Part shown: positions 21,117 to 32,541 of the stretch, in pieces
Position numbering within the stretch: position 1 is the stretch's first letter
How the letters are laid out: every line of letters starts with the position of its first letter
Assembly: GCA_003315335.1 (NCBI GenBank)
Contig: QNRL01000005.1
Span: 124,001 to 188,000 of the forward strand
DNA length: 64,000 nt
Reading direction: 5' to 3'
DNA from: Pseudocitrobacter faecalis
GTDB taxonomy: Bacteria; Pseudomonadota; Gammaproteobacteria; Enterobacterales; Enterobacteriaceae
Notes under the pieces: generated by a model
Seen by the model: the letters and a program-made list of their open reading frames with translations, nothing else
What the model was told of the DNA's origin: nothing
Database searches by the model: none
Position numbers and translations under genes: made by a program

Positions 21117-21389
21117 TCACCGTATAAAAACAACTCTGTCTGCATATTTCTTTTTAATAATGCAGATAAGAATAATGACGCTGGCAAAAAACGTAATGAC
21201 TGAGACTGGAGTGCTGCCGGTCAATGAAAATACTAACCAAGCGAGACCCAATGCCACGAATTGAAACAGGAATGCCACACTGAGCGGACTTTCACCATAG
21301 GCCACTTTTGCATGGCAACCTTTGCAAACCCGCACACCGTGTGGGCTTTGTGTAAAGCAGAAAGGGCAGCTAATCGTTTTATTATCCAT
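21117..21389 (-). CDS. zinc-ribbon protein with two membrane helices, 90 aa
   Basis: Residues 8-30 contain two CxxC pairs (CPFC and CKGC), a small zinc ribbon. Residues about 38-78 form two hydrophobic helices with a very short turn, so the protein is a small cytoplasmic-membrane protein with its zinc ribbon on one side. No specific family is recognised. It lies between the relaxase and lipoprotein genes, all on the minus strand, though a 188-bp gap separates it from the relaxase. Confidence 0.6.
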   Translation of the reverse strand: MDNKTISCPFCFTQSPHGVRVCKGCHAKVAYGESPLSVAFLFQFVALGLAWLVFSLTGSTPVSVITFFASVIILICIIKKKYADRVVFIR

Positions 21390-21577
21390 TATGACTCCGT
21401 GGCCTGATTTAAGGTGATGTATTTTTGAACATTTTCGATGAATGAACTGCTTTAGTAAAATTGCTTGTACCGATCGATGGATCTTTGTTGATAGTTTTTA
21501 GCTATCACAATAAAATTATCGATCTGTATAAACGATCAATATTTTATTGACTATCACAAAAGTATGGACTAGTTAAC

Positions 21578-22819
21578 TTACGGTGCAGGATAGTGGTTGT
21601 TATTAAGTGATTGTTCTTTAAGGGTATATTTTGTCATGGAATGACAGGGTGTTAGAATATGTAGGTGCAGGATTTGGTGGAAAGGATGTGCAGTGGCATG
21701 TAACAGAGACATGCCTCTGCGCCTGAGAAGTGCTACAATATGGACGAGCAATACAAGCCACGAATACAGACGACGCTGGCGGGGTATCTGACGAGCTATA
21801 TTGTGCAGTTTGCTCCTGAGCTGGATGATACCCACTGTCTGCTGTTGTCTTTCCAGACGAATTTTTTCTTCAAGCTGATGGATTTTCTCCAGAATCGTTT
21901 CCCGGTTTGCAGCCTGCTCTTCAGACTCGCATGATGGCACTGGCACTGGCACTGGCACTGGCACTGGCACTGGCACTGGCACTGGCACAGATGCAGGTAC
22001 TGTTGGCTTTTGTGCTTGTTTCAGTAAAGTCAGATGTTCCGGTACGAAATCAATCAATGTTTGCAGGGAAGACCAGCCATATTTTTTACCCAATTGAGAG
22101 GCTTTAAAGGCAATACCTTGGTACTGAAATGAAAAGCCGTTCATTTTTCCCGTTGAGGCGATATTGGGTTTGCAGCTGACGTCTACCTTTTCCAGCATAG
22201 CGATAAAAGTCAGCAAATCAGGGCGGCCGGTTAACGCATTATCAATCAGGCTCTGCAGAGTGGACCTAGGGCAGGGAGTTGTCGTTCTTTCATCCATCAT
22301 CAGCTCGTTGCGGGAAGGCTTTCTTTTCTCCTGACGATGACCACTGTTTGCAGGTGTGGTATGAGTGAGTTTGTGGATTTTCTCCAGCTCACTGATAATC
22401 CGTGTGCTGATAAGATTTTCATTTTTCCCCAGGTACAGTTTTCCACCGACCATGTTAATACGACCTGCAATGATATGAATATGCTGCCCATCCGGATCAT
22501 CGTGCATGATATAGCAGCGAAGATGGGTGTCAGTGAAGCCCATTCGGGCCATATAATCGTCAGCGAATGCTGCCCACTGTCTGTTTGACAGATTCTCACC
22601 CTTTGGCAGGCGAAGCGAATTATGCCAGACAGGTTTGGCGACATCGGGACGCAGCAGTCGGGGGCCTTCAAATTCACTTATAAGCTCAGCAGCAGTGCTG
22701 CCCGTCATGTTGCCACCGATGACATAAGGCGTGATTTTGTGGTGAGAACCTGACTTTAGGCTATAAATAACCACACCTGTGAATTGTTTACCCCTTTTTA
22801 TTTTCTGCATGCCTTTCAT
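21578..22819 (-). CDS. MobA/VirD2-type relaxase
   Basis: A 413-residue mobilization nuclease expected to nick oriT and pilot the strand during conjugative mobilization. Residues 60-125 show the relaxase core: WHNSLRLPKGENLS, then HDDPDGQHIHIIAGRI with the metal-binding histidines His106, His113 and His115. Residues about 280-305 are a Val-Pro repeat linker encoded by a hexanucleotide repeat, followed by a coiled coil and a hydrophobic helix (residues ~350-370). Overlaps the mobC-like gene by 4 bp (ATGA). No coupling protein is present on the island, so a helper plasmid or ICE would be needed. Confidence 0.85.
   Translation of the reverse strand: MKGMQKIKRGKQFTGVVIYSLKSGSHHKITPYVIGGNMTGSTAAELISEFEGPRLLRPDVAKPVWHNSLRLPKGENLSNRQWAAFADDYMARMGFTDTHLRCYIMHDDPDGQHIHIIAGRINMVGGKLYLGKNENLISTRIISELEKIHKLTHTTPANSGHRQEKRKPSRNELMMDERTTTPCPRSTLQSLIDNALTGRPDLLTFIAMLEKVDVSCKPNIASTGKMNGFSFQYQGIAFKASQLGKKYGWSSLQTLIDFVPEHLTLLKQAQKPTVPASVPVPVPVPVPVPVPVPVPSCESEEQAANRETILEKIHQLEEKIRLERQQQTVGIIQLRSKLHNIARQIPRQRRLYSWLVLLVHIVALLRRRGMSLLHATAHPFHQILHLHILTPCHSMTKYTLKEQSLNNNHYPAP
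21936..21988. repeat. hexanucleotide GGCACT microsatellite inside the relaxase gene
   Basis: About nine tandem copies of GGCACT (53 bp) encode a (Val-Pro) linker on the minus strand. Six-base units keep frame, so copy-number slippage would change linker length rather than switch the gene off. Confidence 0.9.
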
Positions 22820-23223
22820 CGGTCTGGCTCCAGAAAGGTTGTAGGAATTAGGTGATCGCGAAGAGTTTTGATTTGTCTGCGCAGGGCAAAGAGCTCTGTA
22901 CGGGTCAGTTCGCTGTCAGGGCTTTTGCTGTCGAGATGACTCAGCAGGTGGTTTAAATCCTGTGAAAGGCTGCCAAGTTTAATCCATGCTTCATGATTGA
23001 TTTCAGGCAGAACCGGCGGGAGTTTATTCAGGGAAGCCATCCTGAGCCATTCTCCCTTTTTATACTGGCCTCTTTTACTGTCGAGAATAATTAACTCTTC
23101 TGCATTTAATCTGACACTGATGCAGTGATGTCGTATTTCATTCTCAGGAAGTTTGTCAGTATGAAATTTACCGCGTTTTGATACTCTGGTTATATCATCA
23201 TCATTACTCATGTCACTGTTCAT
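22816..23223 (-). CDS. MobC-like relaxosome accessory protein
   Basis: A 135-residue protein. The central IRHHCISVRLNAEELIILDSKRG reads as a ribbon-helix-helix DNA-binding motif. The C-terminal half (INHEAWIKLGSLSQDLNHLLSHL ... LRRQIKTLRDHL) matches the MobC helical region that partners with MOBP-type relaxases at oriT. It is translationally coupled to the relaxase through an ATGA overlap. Non-coding DNA immediately upstream contains an inverted repeat that could be part of oriT or its operator. Confidence 0.78.
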   Translation of the reverse strand: MNSDMSNDDDITRVSKRGKFHTDKLPENEIRHHCISVRLNAEELIILDSKRGQYKKGEWLRMASLNKLPPVLPEINHEAWIKLGSLSQDLNHLLSHLDSKSPDSELTRTELFALRRQIKTLRDHLIPTTFLEPDR

Positions 23224-23321
23224 AGTTATCCTTTTATTGCATGTTTATTACTACAGATAACCGATGCAGTGAATAAGTCAAGCTGTTACGGGGTAAATAA
23301 TACAATTGGTTAGGTTAAAAA

Positions 23322-23350
23322 AGGTATACCATTTGACAAATAGTATACCT
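23322..23350. promoter_or_regulatory. inverted repeat upstream of mobC (oriT or operator candidate)
   Basis: AGGTATAC (23322-23329) and GTATACCT (23343-23350) are perfect 8-bp inverted repeats around an AT-rich 13-bp spacer, in the 201-bp gap between the ankyrin gene and mobC. Relaxosome genes usually sit beside their oriT, so this gap is the best place to look. The sequence is equally compatible with a dimeric repressor site for mobC. Confidence 0.4.
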
Positions 23351-23424
23351 AAGAGGATATATCAGATTAATGATCATGAAATAAAACCTTTCAGACTAAG
23401 AAAAGGGTTGTTTACTTCAGCGCT

Positions 23425-24375
23425 TTAGAGTCTTTTTCGCACAGGTGCACGGGGGAGTTCTGGCTTCATTTCTTTTAACAGGTCTTTTTTCTCTCTTCCT
23501 GCGATATAAGAAAAAATCTTATCGGAGTCGGAACGCTGTCTGAGTATATCGTCGTCCATTCTGATACCATTTCGAATAAACCATTTCACTCTCTCTATGC
23601 CGGTGTAGATACCAATATGCTCATTGCGACAATTATAAAACTGAGTGTGCTTGATTTCGATATGTTGTTTGAGTATGTTAAAGATTGATTTCATGTCTTT
23701 AACATATAGTTCAACTGTACAATGCTCTGCAAGCAGGAAATTAACACCATTATGTTTAAGTAATTTAATAAGATCTAAAGAGTGATAGTTGATATGCCTG
23801 ATTAAAACAGGTGTGCTATCAATTTTTTCTATATGCCGGATAAGAGCACTGACGTTGGATCGGTAATGCCAGTTTCCATTGTCCATAGACAAATCGAGTA
23901 CTGATTTACCATTATGGTCAGTATGATTAATATTGCAGCCTTTTTTTATCCAGTAGTCAAAACTATCTGTGGAATAGAGGTTGTAGAGTACAGTCTGGCC
24001 TTCATTATCAATACTGTGGATATCAGCACCTGCATTAATAAGAATTTCTGCACATTTTATATTATAGCGTTGTTGGTGGAGGCAAGATTGGCCTTGATTA
24101 TTCTTGTGCTGAATATGAATGCCTGAATGGATTAATAATTCCAGAACGGTTGGGTTAGTGTTACAAAACAGTGCGTTATTGCCATAATTGTCTATATGGT
24201 TTAGTTCTATGCCTGCTTCAATCAGTGCTTTGGCGGCGTCTAATTGGTCGCAATAGAAAAGGGCATTTCTACCACAATAATCAAAAGCATTAATATTTAT
24301 TCCTGAATTTATGCAATTCATAACTTCCTCTCTTGTCTCACTTTGGATTAATATATTTATAATTTGATTGGTCAT
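23425..24375 (-). CDS. ankyrin-repeat protein with PVRKRL tail, 316 aa
   Basis: Residues ~5-180 are about six divergent ankyrin repeats of 28-33 residues, recognisable by phrases such as GININAFDYCGRNALFY, GIELNHIDNYGNNALF and GADIHSIDNEGQTVLY. Residues ~180-316 form a non-repeat C-terminal region (VKWFIRNGI ... YIAGREKKDL) homologous to the C-terminus of the 43620-44858 protein, ending ELPRAPVRKRL. No signal peptide. Ankyrin repeats mediate protein binding; target unknown. It lies 14 bp behind an unknown gene (24390-24830), so the two form an operon. Strongly AT-rich codon use indicates transfer. Confidence 0.8.
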   Translation of the reverse strand: MTNQIINILIQSETREEVMNCINSGININAFDYCGRNALFYCDQLDAAKALIEAGIELNHIDNYGNNALFCNTNPTVLELLIHSGIHIQHKNNQGQSCLHQQRYNIKCAEILINAGADIHSIDNEGQTVLYNLYSTDSFDYWIKKGCNINHTDHNGKSVLDLSMDNGNWHYRSNVSALIRHIEKIDSTPVLIRHINYHSLDLIKLLKHNGVNFLLAEHCTVELYVKDMKSIFNILKQHIEIKHTQFYNCRNEHIGIYTGIERVKWFIRNGIRMDDDILRQRSDSDKIFSYIAGREKKDLLKEMKPELPRAPVRKRL

Positions 24376-24389
24376 GGCGCTCTCCTTTT

Positions 24390-24830
24390 TTAAGCTACGA
24401 ATTTGTTATAAATTTCATTGTTAGCACTATACTCTTTGATTTTTACGATATCGTCATAGATCCGTGAGAAAGAAAACCATGAGATCTCCATAAATTCTCT
24501 CTTCTTATTTTGATAAATGATATTGCACCCGCGAAACTGGAATGCATTGTTGAAGGTGTCATGGTTTGATTTTTTGAGAAAATGTACAAATGATTTAATT
24601 GTCTCTTTTTTGCTTACGTTGTAAGAGAGAAATGTATGAATTGAAAAGAGGGTTAAGATATTCCTCTCAGTAATCATATGTCTGGAGAAGTAACAAAAGT
24701 AAAAATCCTGCTCCTCACTTACTGGTTTTCCGAATACAGAAAATTGTGGGTTATATAATCTATAGAGATCTGCGTTCTTTTTAGTTTTGGCAAGATAGTT
24801 TGTCAGCGTTGGGTAATTTTGTTTTTTCAT
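24390..24830 (-). CDS. hypothetical protein upstream of the ankyrin gene, 146 aa
   Basis: An aromatic-rich, basic protein (MKKQNYPTLTNYLAKTKK ... IYNKFVA) not recognised from any family. It is predominantly helical in appearance with no membrane segment. The 14-bp gap to the ankyrin gene implies co-transcription and possibly a shared function, for example chaperone and effector, or antidote and toxin; that is inference only. Upstream is a 375-bp AT-rich region likely to hold the operon promoter. Confidence 0.6.
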   Translation of the reverse strand: MKKQNYPTLTNYLAKTKKNADLYRLYNPQFSVFGKPVSEEQDFYFCYFSRHMITERNILTLFSIHTFLSYNVSKKETIKSFVHFLKKSNHDTFNNAFQFRGCNIIYQNKKREFMEISWFSFSRIYDDIVKIKEYSANNEIYNKFVA

Positions 24831-25205
24831 TTTTTATTCTCCTTTATTATTTTGGTGAAATGAATATATATTATTAAATAAATACAAATCAAATTTATTT
24901 TTTAATAACGAAAAAAAGAAAACGTTTTCCTTAATATAAAAATAATTTAACTAGATGTTTTTGATGAAGAATATACGCGTTTAGCAAAAAGTGCTATTTA
25001 TAAACTAAATACATTATCGATTGTTGTTTTGTGATTGTAAGGTGATGGGGGTTATTTAGTACATTATTTATTAGGGGGCTTGATTCGCTATCGATGATTG
25101 TTTTGTATGGTAAAAACGGTTGGTGGCTATCAGGTTTGAAATAAAGGTTTTAATGGGAAGAAATCTTTCGTCTTTTCCCCATTTTTAAGGCTGTTCAAAA
25201 CGTTT
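24831..25205. other. AT-rich non-coding stretch
   Basis: No coding potential is recognised on either strand. It is very AT-rich next to the 24390-24830 gene, where the operon promoter is expected, and contains no clear repeat. Confidence 0.5.
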
Positions 25206-25421
25206 TTATATTTTCAGGGTGTATATATTTCGTAGGGTTAACTCCCTGGTCTTTAGATGAGCAATAAAATAATCATTGCCAGAAGTGATTTTAGCATCTT
25301 CTTCATTATCAAGATCAATTGGATTGCTTTTTGTTTCGACGATAAGGTGCTGCCGCTCAATTTTCTGAGCGAAATGAATTTTTATTTCAGATGTGTAACT
25401 GCATCCGAGTTTTCTATTCAA
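25206..25421 (-). pseudogene. fragment resembling the C-terminus of a type III restriction (Res) subunit
   Basis: The 71-codon frame contains QHLIVETKSNPIDLDNEEDAKITSGNDYF (written here as its key elements VETK, then K-I, then G and F). This resembles the endonuclease end of type III Res proteins, where a VETK motif is followed by a K-I...F segment. No helicase motifs and no methyltransferase gene are nearby, so only a terminal remnant survives. Similarity is short and the identification tentative. Confidence 0.35.
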
Positions 25422-25425
25422 TTGC

Positions 25426-25671
25426 TATGTAGATGAGATTGATTGTATCGCAAATAAAATCCAAGATGAACTCAATAGAGGTATTATAAGGCCACAGACG
25501 CGTGATACGTTTAATGTTGTTATGAAGCGAAAGTATCAGGATGAAGATATTGAGGCCATCATTCTGGTATGTACAAAGTTGCCCGTTCTGTTTGCGGGTA
25601 CGGAGGCACCCGTTAAAGCACTGGATACAGTGTATATCCTCATTGTGACTTCGTTTGAACCACTTAATTAG
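25426..25671 (+). pseudogene. aspartate/glutamate racemase family, C-terminal fragment
   Basis: Read from 25426 to the TAG at 25669-25671, 82 codons give YVDEIDCIANKIQDELNRGI, then EAIILVCTKLPVLF, then KALDTVYIL. These match the C-terminal third of Asp/Glu racemases: the catalytic-Cys region GCTELP is altered to VCTKLP. There is no start codon and the N-terminal two thirds are missing, so this is a remnant. It abuts the 25206-25421 fragment, marking a recombination scar. Confidence 0.65.
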
Positions 25672-25797
25672 TAAGAAACTTTGATGTAGATAACAATAAG
25701 GGACGTTATGCTCCGGTCCTGCGAATATTTTAAGCAATACTTTTAATGCGAACTATGTGTATTCAGGAACAGTCGATGACTGTCCCTGAAATAAGTT

Positions 25798-29179
<3,382 letters not shown>

Positions 29180-29220
29180 GGAAATACTCTCCAGATTTAG
29201 GGCAACAGCTGCCCGTTCAC

Positions 29221-29284
29221 AAACGCCGGTATTAACCGGACACCTTGCTTCCTCTGGGGTTTGCCTGATTAAACAGTAACAAGC
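29221..29284 (-). promoter_or_regulatory. RAT antiterminator and terminator region upstream of bglF
   Basis: On the minus strand GGCTTGTTACTGTTTAATCAG followed by GCAAACCCC (29284 down to 29257) closely follows the BglG/LicT ribonucleic-antiterminator consensus. It overlaps the base of a downstream structure that includes CCGGTTAATACCGG and a GTTTG complementary to the RAT's CAAAC. BglG binding should favour transcription into bglF. Confidence 0.72.
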
Positions 29285-29296
29285 CTAAATGGAATT

Positions 29297-30130
29297 TTAC
29301 TGACGGCTTAATACGTTGCCGATATGCACCGTCAGGTATAACTTTTCTGAACTGCTCATGGAGTGGTTGTAATTTTTCGCCACAAATTCGCTAATCGCCT
29401 GAACACATTCCAGCGTCTTTTCATAACGTTTGGGCATTTGCGCGAACAATTCTGCATCATCATTATTAAGAATCTCGCCTGCCATTACCCTCTGAGCAAA
29501 GAATTTTAAATGCGTAACAAATCGCTGATAATTCAGGCTTTGTTCGTCAATACTTATCGCAAACCAGTACTTTACGATATTCTGGATCTGGAAGATTAGC
29601 CGGGTCATCTCCATAACCTGCCCATCCGGGACATTCATGGAGGCATTCACGATATGAAGGGTGATGCTGCAGGCTTCCGCATCCGGTAACAGTTGCCCGG
29701 TACGCGAAGCGATCAACGCCAGAGCCTGCCGTCCGACCAGGTATTCTTTACGGTATAAATGGCGGACCTCCCACTCCAGTGGGTTCTGAATTTCAAGGCC
29801 CTCAGAATAACGCTTAAGTGCAAAGTTCAAATGGTCTGCCAGCGAGACATACAAGGTATCGCTCAGGGGGTATCCAAGAGAGTTTCTCGCCAGCGTAACG
29901 ATGTCATCCGTCAACTGAATGATTTCTACCGGCACTTCATTAAGTAAAACCTTAAAGCGATCCGAGACTGATCCGTCTGCCAGACTGAAGGTCTTTTCAA
30001 TGTTTTTTTCATCAACAATATCGCCTACTCTGGCATTAAAGCCCAGACCGCGGCCCGTCAGGATAAACTCAGCTCCGCTGGCATCGGAAACGCTGACGAC
30101 GTTGTTATTAAGTACCTGTTTGATAATCAT
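29297..30130 (-). CDS. bglG: BglG/LicT-family transcription antiterminator
   Basis: BglG binds RAT hairpins in nascent mRNA and prevents termination when beta-glucosides are being transported. The start at 30130 (MIIKQVLNNNVVSVSD) gives 277 residues, the family length. An upstream frame through the leader is rejected because it would translate the RAT hairpin. Residues 1-55 are the RNA-binding CAT domain, followed by two PRD domains with phosphorylatable histidines (SLADHLNFALKR, NASMNVPDG and TVHIGNVL). First gene of the bgl operon, preceded by its own RAT and terminator. Confidence 0.94.
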   Translation of the reverse strand: MIIKQVLNNNVVSVSDASGAEFILTGRGLGFNARVGDIVDEKNIEKTFSLADGSVSDRFKVLLNEVPVEIIQLTDDIVTLARNSLGYPLSDTLYVSLADHLNFALKRYSEGLEIQNPLEWEVRHLYRKEYLVGRQALALIASRTGQLLPDAEACSITLHIVNASMNVPDGQVMEMTRLIFQIQNIVKYWFAISIDEQSLNYQRFVTHLKFFAQRVMAGEILNNDDAELFAQMPKRYEKTLECVQAISEFVAKNYNHSMSSSEKLYLTVHIGNVLSRQ

Positions 30131-30141
30131 CGCCAACTCCA

Positions 30142-30227
30142 GAAACGCAAAACGGGCAAAACATAAGTACAGCCAGGGAAGACCCCTGTGGCTGCTTTTA
30201 CGTTTTGCCCGCCGAACGGTAACAAGC
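30142..30227 (-). promoter_or_regulatory. leader RAT and Rho-independent terminator of bglG
   Basis: On the minus strand GCTTGTTACCGTTCGGCGGG followed by CAAAACG (30227 to 30200) is a RAT. Its 3' half, CGGGCAAAACGT (30211-30200), also pairs with ATGTTTTGCCCG (30164-30153), forming a terminator with a GCAGCC/GGCTGT inner stem and a following TTTTGCGTTT. RAT and terminator are mutually exclusive, the standard bgl switch. Confidence 0.85.
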
Positions 30228-30242
30228 TGTATAATATCAAGA

Positions 30243-30271
30243 AGATATAATTCAAACTTATGAACTGTCAA
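30243..30271 (-). promoter_or_regulatory. putative sigma-70 promoter of the bgl operon
   Basis: A perfect -35 TTGACA (30271-30266, minus strand) is followed at 16-17 bp by a weak -10 (TATATC/ATATCT). The transcript would start just before the RAT at 30227. A half CRP site TGTGA lies farther upstream near 30309 but its second half is poor. Confidence 0.5.
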
Positions 30272-30382
30272 GGAAGCGTAAATTTATGAGCCCACTTTCA
30301 TTCAGAAGTGTGATCATTGTTTGATTCTTGCTCCAGTCTGCACTCACTGGGCGATTAACCTAACGGATCCGGCTGCGGTTAA

Positions 30383-31324
30383 TTATAAACCGATGGTGTA
30401 CAGATAAGCAGAAAGTGTAAACATAGAAAGCACTGTTGAAACCAGTACACATTTCGATGTTGTTGATGCCTCGCGACGATAGAACTCAGCCAGCATAAAT
30501 GGTCCTGTACCTGTTGGTAATGCCGCCAGTAACACTGCGGTGTGAACCAGAAGAGGTGACAGGTGAAACACTTTTGTAGCAAACCACCATGTTAAAGCTG
30601 GTTGAATCAATAACTTAAGTACTACTAAAAGCGTTACCGTAAAATTATCATTGTTCGTCCTTTTATCTGACTGACCGGCAAGGAATAACCCCAGTGCAAT
30701 AAGTGCGCAGGGCGACGCGGCTCCACCAAGTAACTTCAGGAACACATTTATTGAGTCCGGCACGGTTAATCCCGACAGCGGAATACATATGGCGATAGCC
30801 GGAGATACGAGTAACGGATTTTTAATCAAGGACTTAGCTACACGCGTAAAAATGATGCGCCGTTTCACTTCACCCTGCAGCCCGGTTTCGATAATGATAA
30901 TACCAATACCAAACAGCACAGAGACGGTCAAAATTGTGGCGATGAGTGTGGGTGCCAGGGCTTCATGGCCTAAAAAAACGATGACAAGGGGGAAACCGAT
31001 AAACCCTGTATTAGCATAACCCGCGTTCAGTGCATCGATAGCTGCATCTGCAAGGTGGCGGGTGCGTCTCAGCTGAACAAATAAGGTCAGGAAAAACACC
31101 ACCATCATCCCTATCGAAAAGGCACTGATAAACGCAGGCTGAGCCAGATCTGCCCACATTGCATTGGCAATGATATCGAAAAGCAAAGCAGGTAACGCCA
31201 GGTATACAACAAAGCGGTTAAGTTCAGTCAGGGCTGTTTCGCCCAATATTTTTAGCTTACGAGCTAGCCAGCCAACCAGGATGAGAGCAAATACAGGCAG
31301 GACAACGTTTAAAGTGGATAACAT
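30383..31324 (-). CDS. AEC-family (auxin efflux carrier-like) transporter
   Basis: A 313-residue inner-membrane carrier with about ten hydrophobic helices in two halves. The segment RFVVYLALPALLF and the central break YANTGFIGFPLVI are characteristic of the AEC/BASS-like fold (an N-P-x-G-type crossover region). Substrates in bacteria are often small organic acids and cannot be inferred here. It is divergent from a LysR-type gene (31424) with a 99-bp shared intergenic region, so that regulator probably controls it. Confidence 0.85.
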   Translation of the reverse strand: MLSTLNVVLPVFALILVGWLARKLKILGETALTELNRFVVYLALPALLFDIIANAMWADLAQPAFISAFSIGMMVVFFLTLFVQLRRTRHLADAAIDALNAGYANTGFIGFPLVIVFLGHEALAPTLIATILTVSVLFGIGIIIIETGLQGEVKRRIIFTRVAKSLIKNPLLVSPAIAICIPLSGLTVPDSINVFLKLLGGAASPCALIALGLFLAGQSDKRTNNDNFTVTLLVVLKLLIQPALTWWFATKVFHLSPLLVHTAVLLAALPTGTGPFMLAEFYRREASTTSKCVLVSTVLSMFTLSAYLYTIGL

Positions 31325-31423
31325 GTACGGAACTCAAAAGAGAAAAAAGCTACTCTAGAGATATTGACCTATATATTCCAATGCCTTTTTATATTGTTAT
31401 CCATGCAAAAAAGGTATGAACAG

Positions 31424-32308
31424 ATGTCCGATTTTAGACAGTTGAACTATTTCTTGACCCTGGCCGAATGTCTCAACTACGGCAAGGCAGCAAAAGTACT
31501 TAACATTTCGCAGCCACCTTTAAGTCGACAGATTGCTTCACTGGAGCATCAACTCGGTATGAAGTTATTTAATCGCCATCACTATGGTGTCTCACTGACT
31601 GAAGCCGGCAGGATGTTCTACGCCGATACCCGTGCGGTCGTCAGTGCGTATGAACTTGCCTGCCGAAATGTCAGAAAAATGGCTACCGGCGAAAAGGGGA
31701 AGCTGTCAGTAGGTTTTATGATGCACGCTGCGTACTCTACACTTCCTGAACTCACTAAACAGGTGATTACGCAATTCCCCGATTTACATCTGATATTGCA
31801 GGAAGTCACACCGGCTACCCTGGTCGATGCCGTGCTGGAAGCAAAATATGATGTAGGTCTGGTTTTCAATCCGGGGCCGGTTCGTTTACTACAATGTCTA
31901 ACTTTGCATCGTGAAAACTTGTGCCTGGCAGTCAAGGAAACTCACTCTCTTGCAGATGAAAAAAAGGTTGGCGTTGATCGATTAAAAAACGAGCCAATTA
32001 TCGCTACTCCACACTCGGTTGCACCAGTATTAAGAGATATGATCGATCTTTACTTGCGCCAGGGGGGGATCGAGCCTTATTACCGACTAGAAACGCAGTT
32101 ACAACAGACTATTATCAGCCTGGTTGCTGAAGGAATTGGTGTGGCAATTGTTCCAGAATCAGTAAAAAAATTACATTATGCTGGCGTAAAATATCTTGAA
32201 CTTGAGCAGAGCCCAGCTATAGAACAGGTTATCATCTGGCATCAAGATAACAGTAATCCAGCCCTGAATTCTTTTACACGTCTGGCCAGAGCGATAGCTG
32301 AAAGATAG
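31424..32308 (+). CDS. LysR-family transcriptional regulator (divergent from AEC transporter)
   Basis: A 294-residue regulator. Residues 1-60 are the winged HTH (FRQLNYFLTLAECLNYGKAAKVLNISQPPLSRQIASLEHQLG), followed by the periplasmic-binding-like effector domain (GKLSVGFMMHAAYSTLPEL). The start at 31424 is preferred over 31364 because AAGGT precedes it and LysR proteins begin close to the HTH. It most resembles the CbbR/CatR-like group. Likely target: the divergent AEC transporter gene. Confidence 0.88.
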   Translation: MSDFRQLNYFLTLAECLNYGKAAKVLNISQPPLSRQIASLEHQLGMKLFNRHHYGVSLTEAGRMFYADTRAVVSAYELACRNVRKMATGEKGKLSVGFMMHAAYSTLPELTKQVITQFPDLHLILQEVTPATLVDAVLEAKYDVGLVFNPGPVRLLQCLTLHRENLCLAVKETHSLADEKKVGVDRLKNEPIIATPHSVAPVLRDMIDLYLRQGGIEPYYRLETQLQQTIISLVAEGIGVAIVPESVKKLHYAGVKYLELEQSPAIEQVIIWHQDNSNPALNSFTRLARAIAER

Positions 32309-32541
32309 CTACCTCAACTCTACGTGAGACTTCTTTTTAAATCTTTCGGAAATGATTCAGAGAGGTCTCATAGAGCTGGATCGAGCCAATGTGAATAGAC
32401 TAACTAAGTAGATCTGCCATATTTTTAAACTATGTTCTTACCATAATTATCGCTCAATGCACCTCAACGGTGCGTAATGCGATATTCTGCACGCTCGTAA
32501 TGGGTGATCTACATAATATCGCTGCATTTTTTATGCTGTTA

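Noticed and set aside
21578-22819. Val-Pro microsatellite as an on/off phase-variation switch
   Set aside because: The unit is 6 bp, so slippage preserves the frame; only linker length can vary.
25414-25737. 107-codon minus-strand frame
   Set aside because: Antisense to the racemase fragment; composition is not protein-like.
30300-30330. CRP site upstream of the bgl promoter
   Set aside because: One half TGTGA is present but the other half is poor; too weak to list as a feature.
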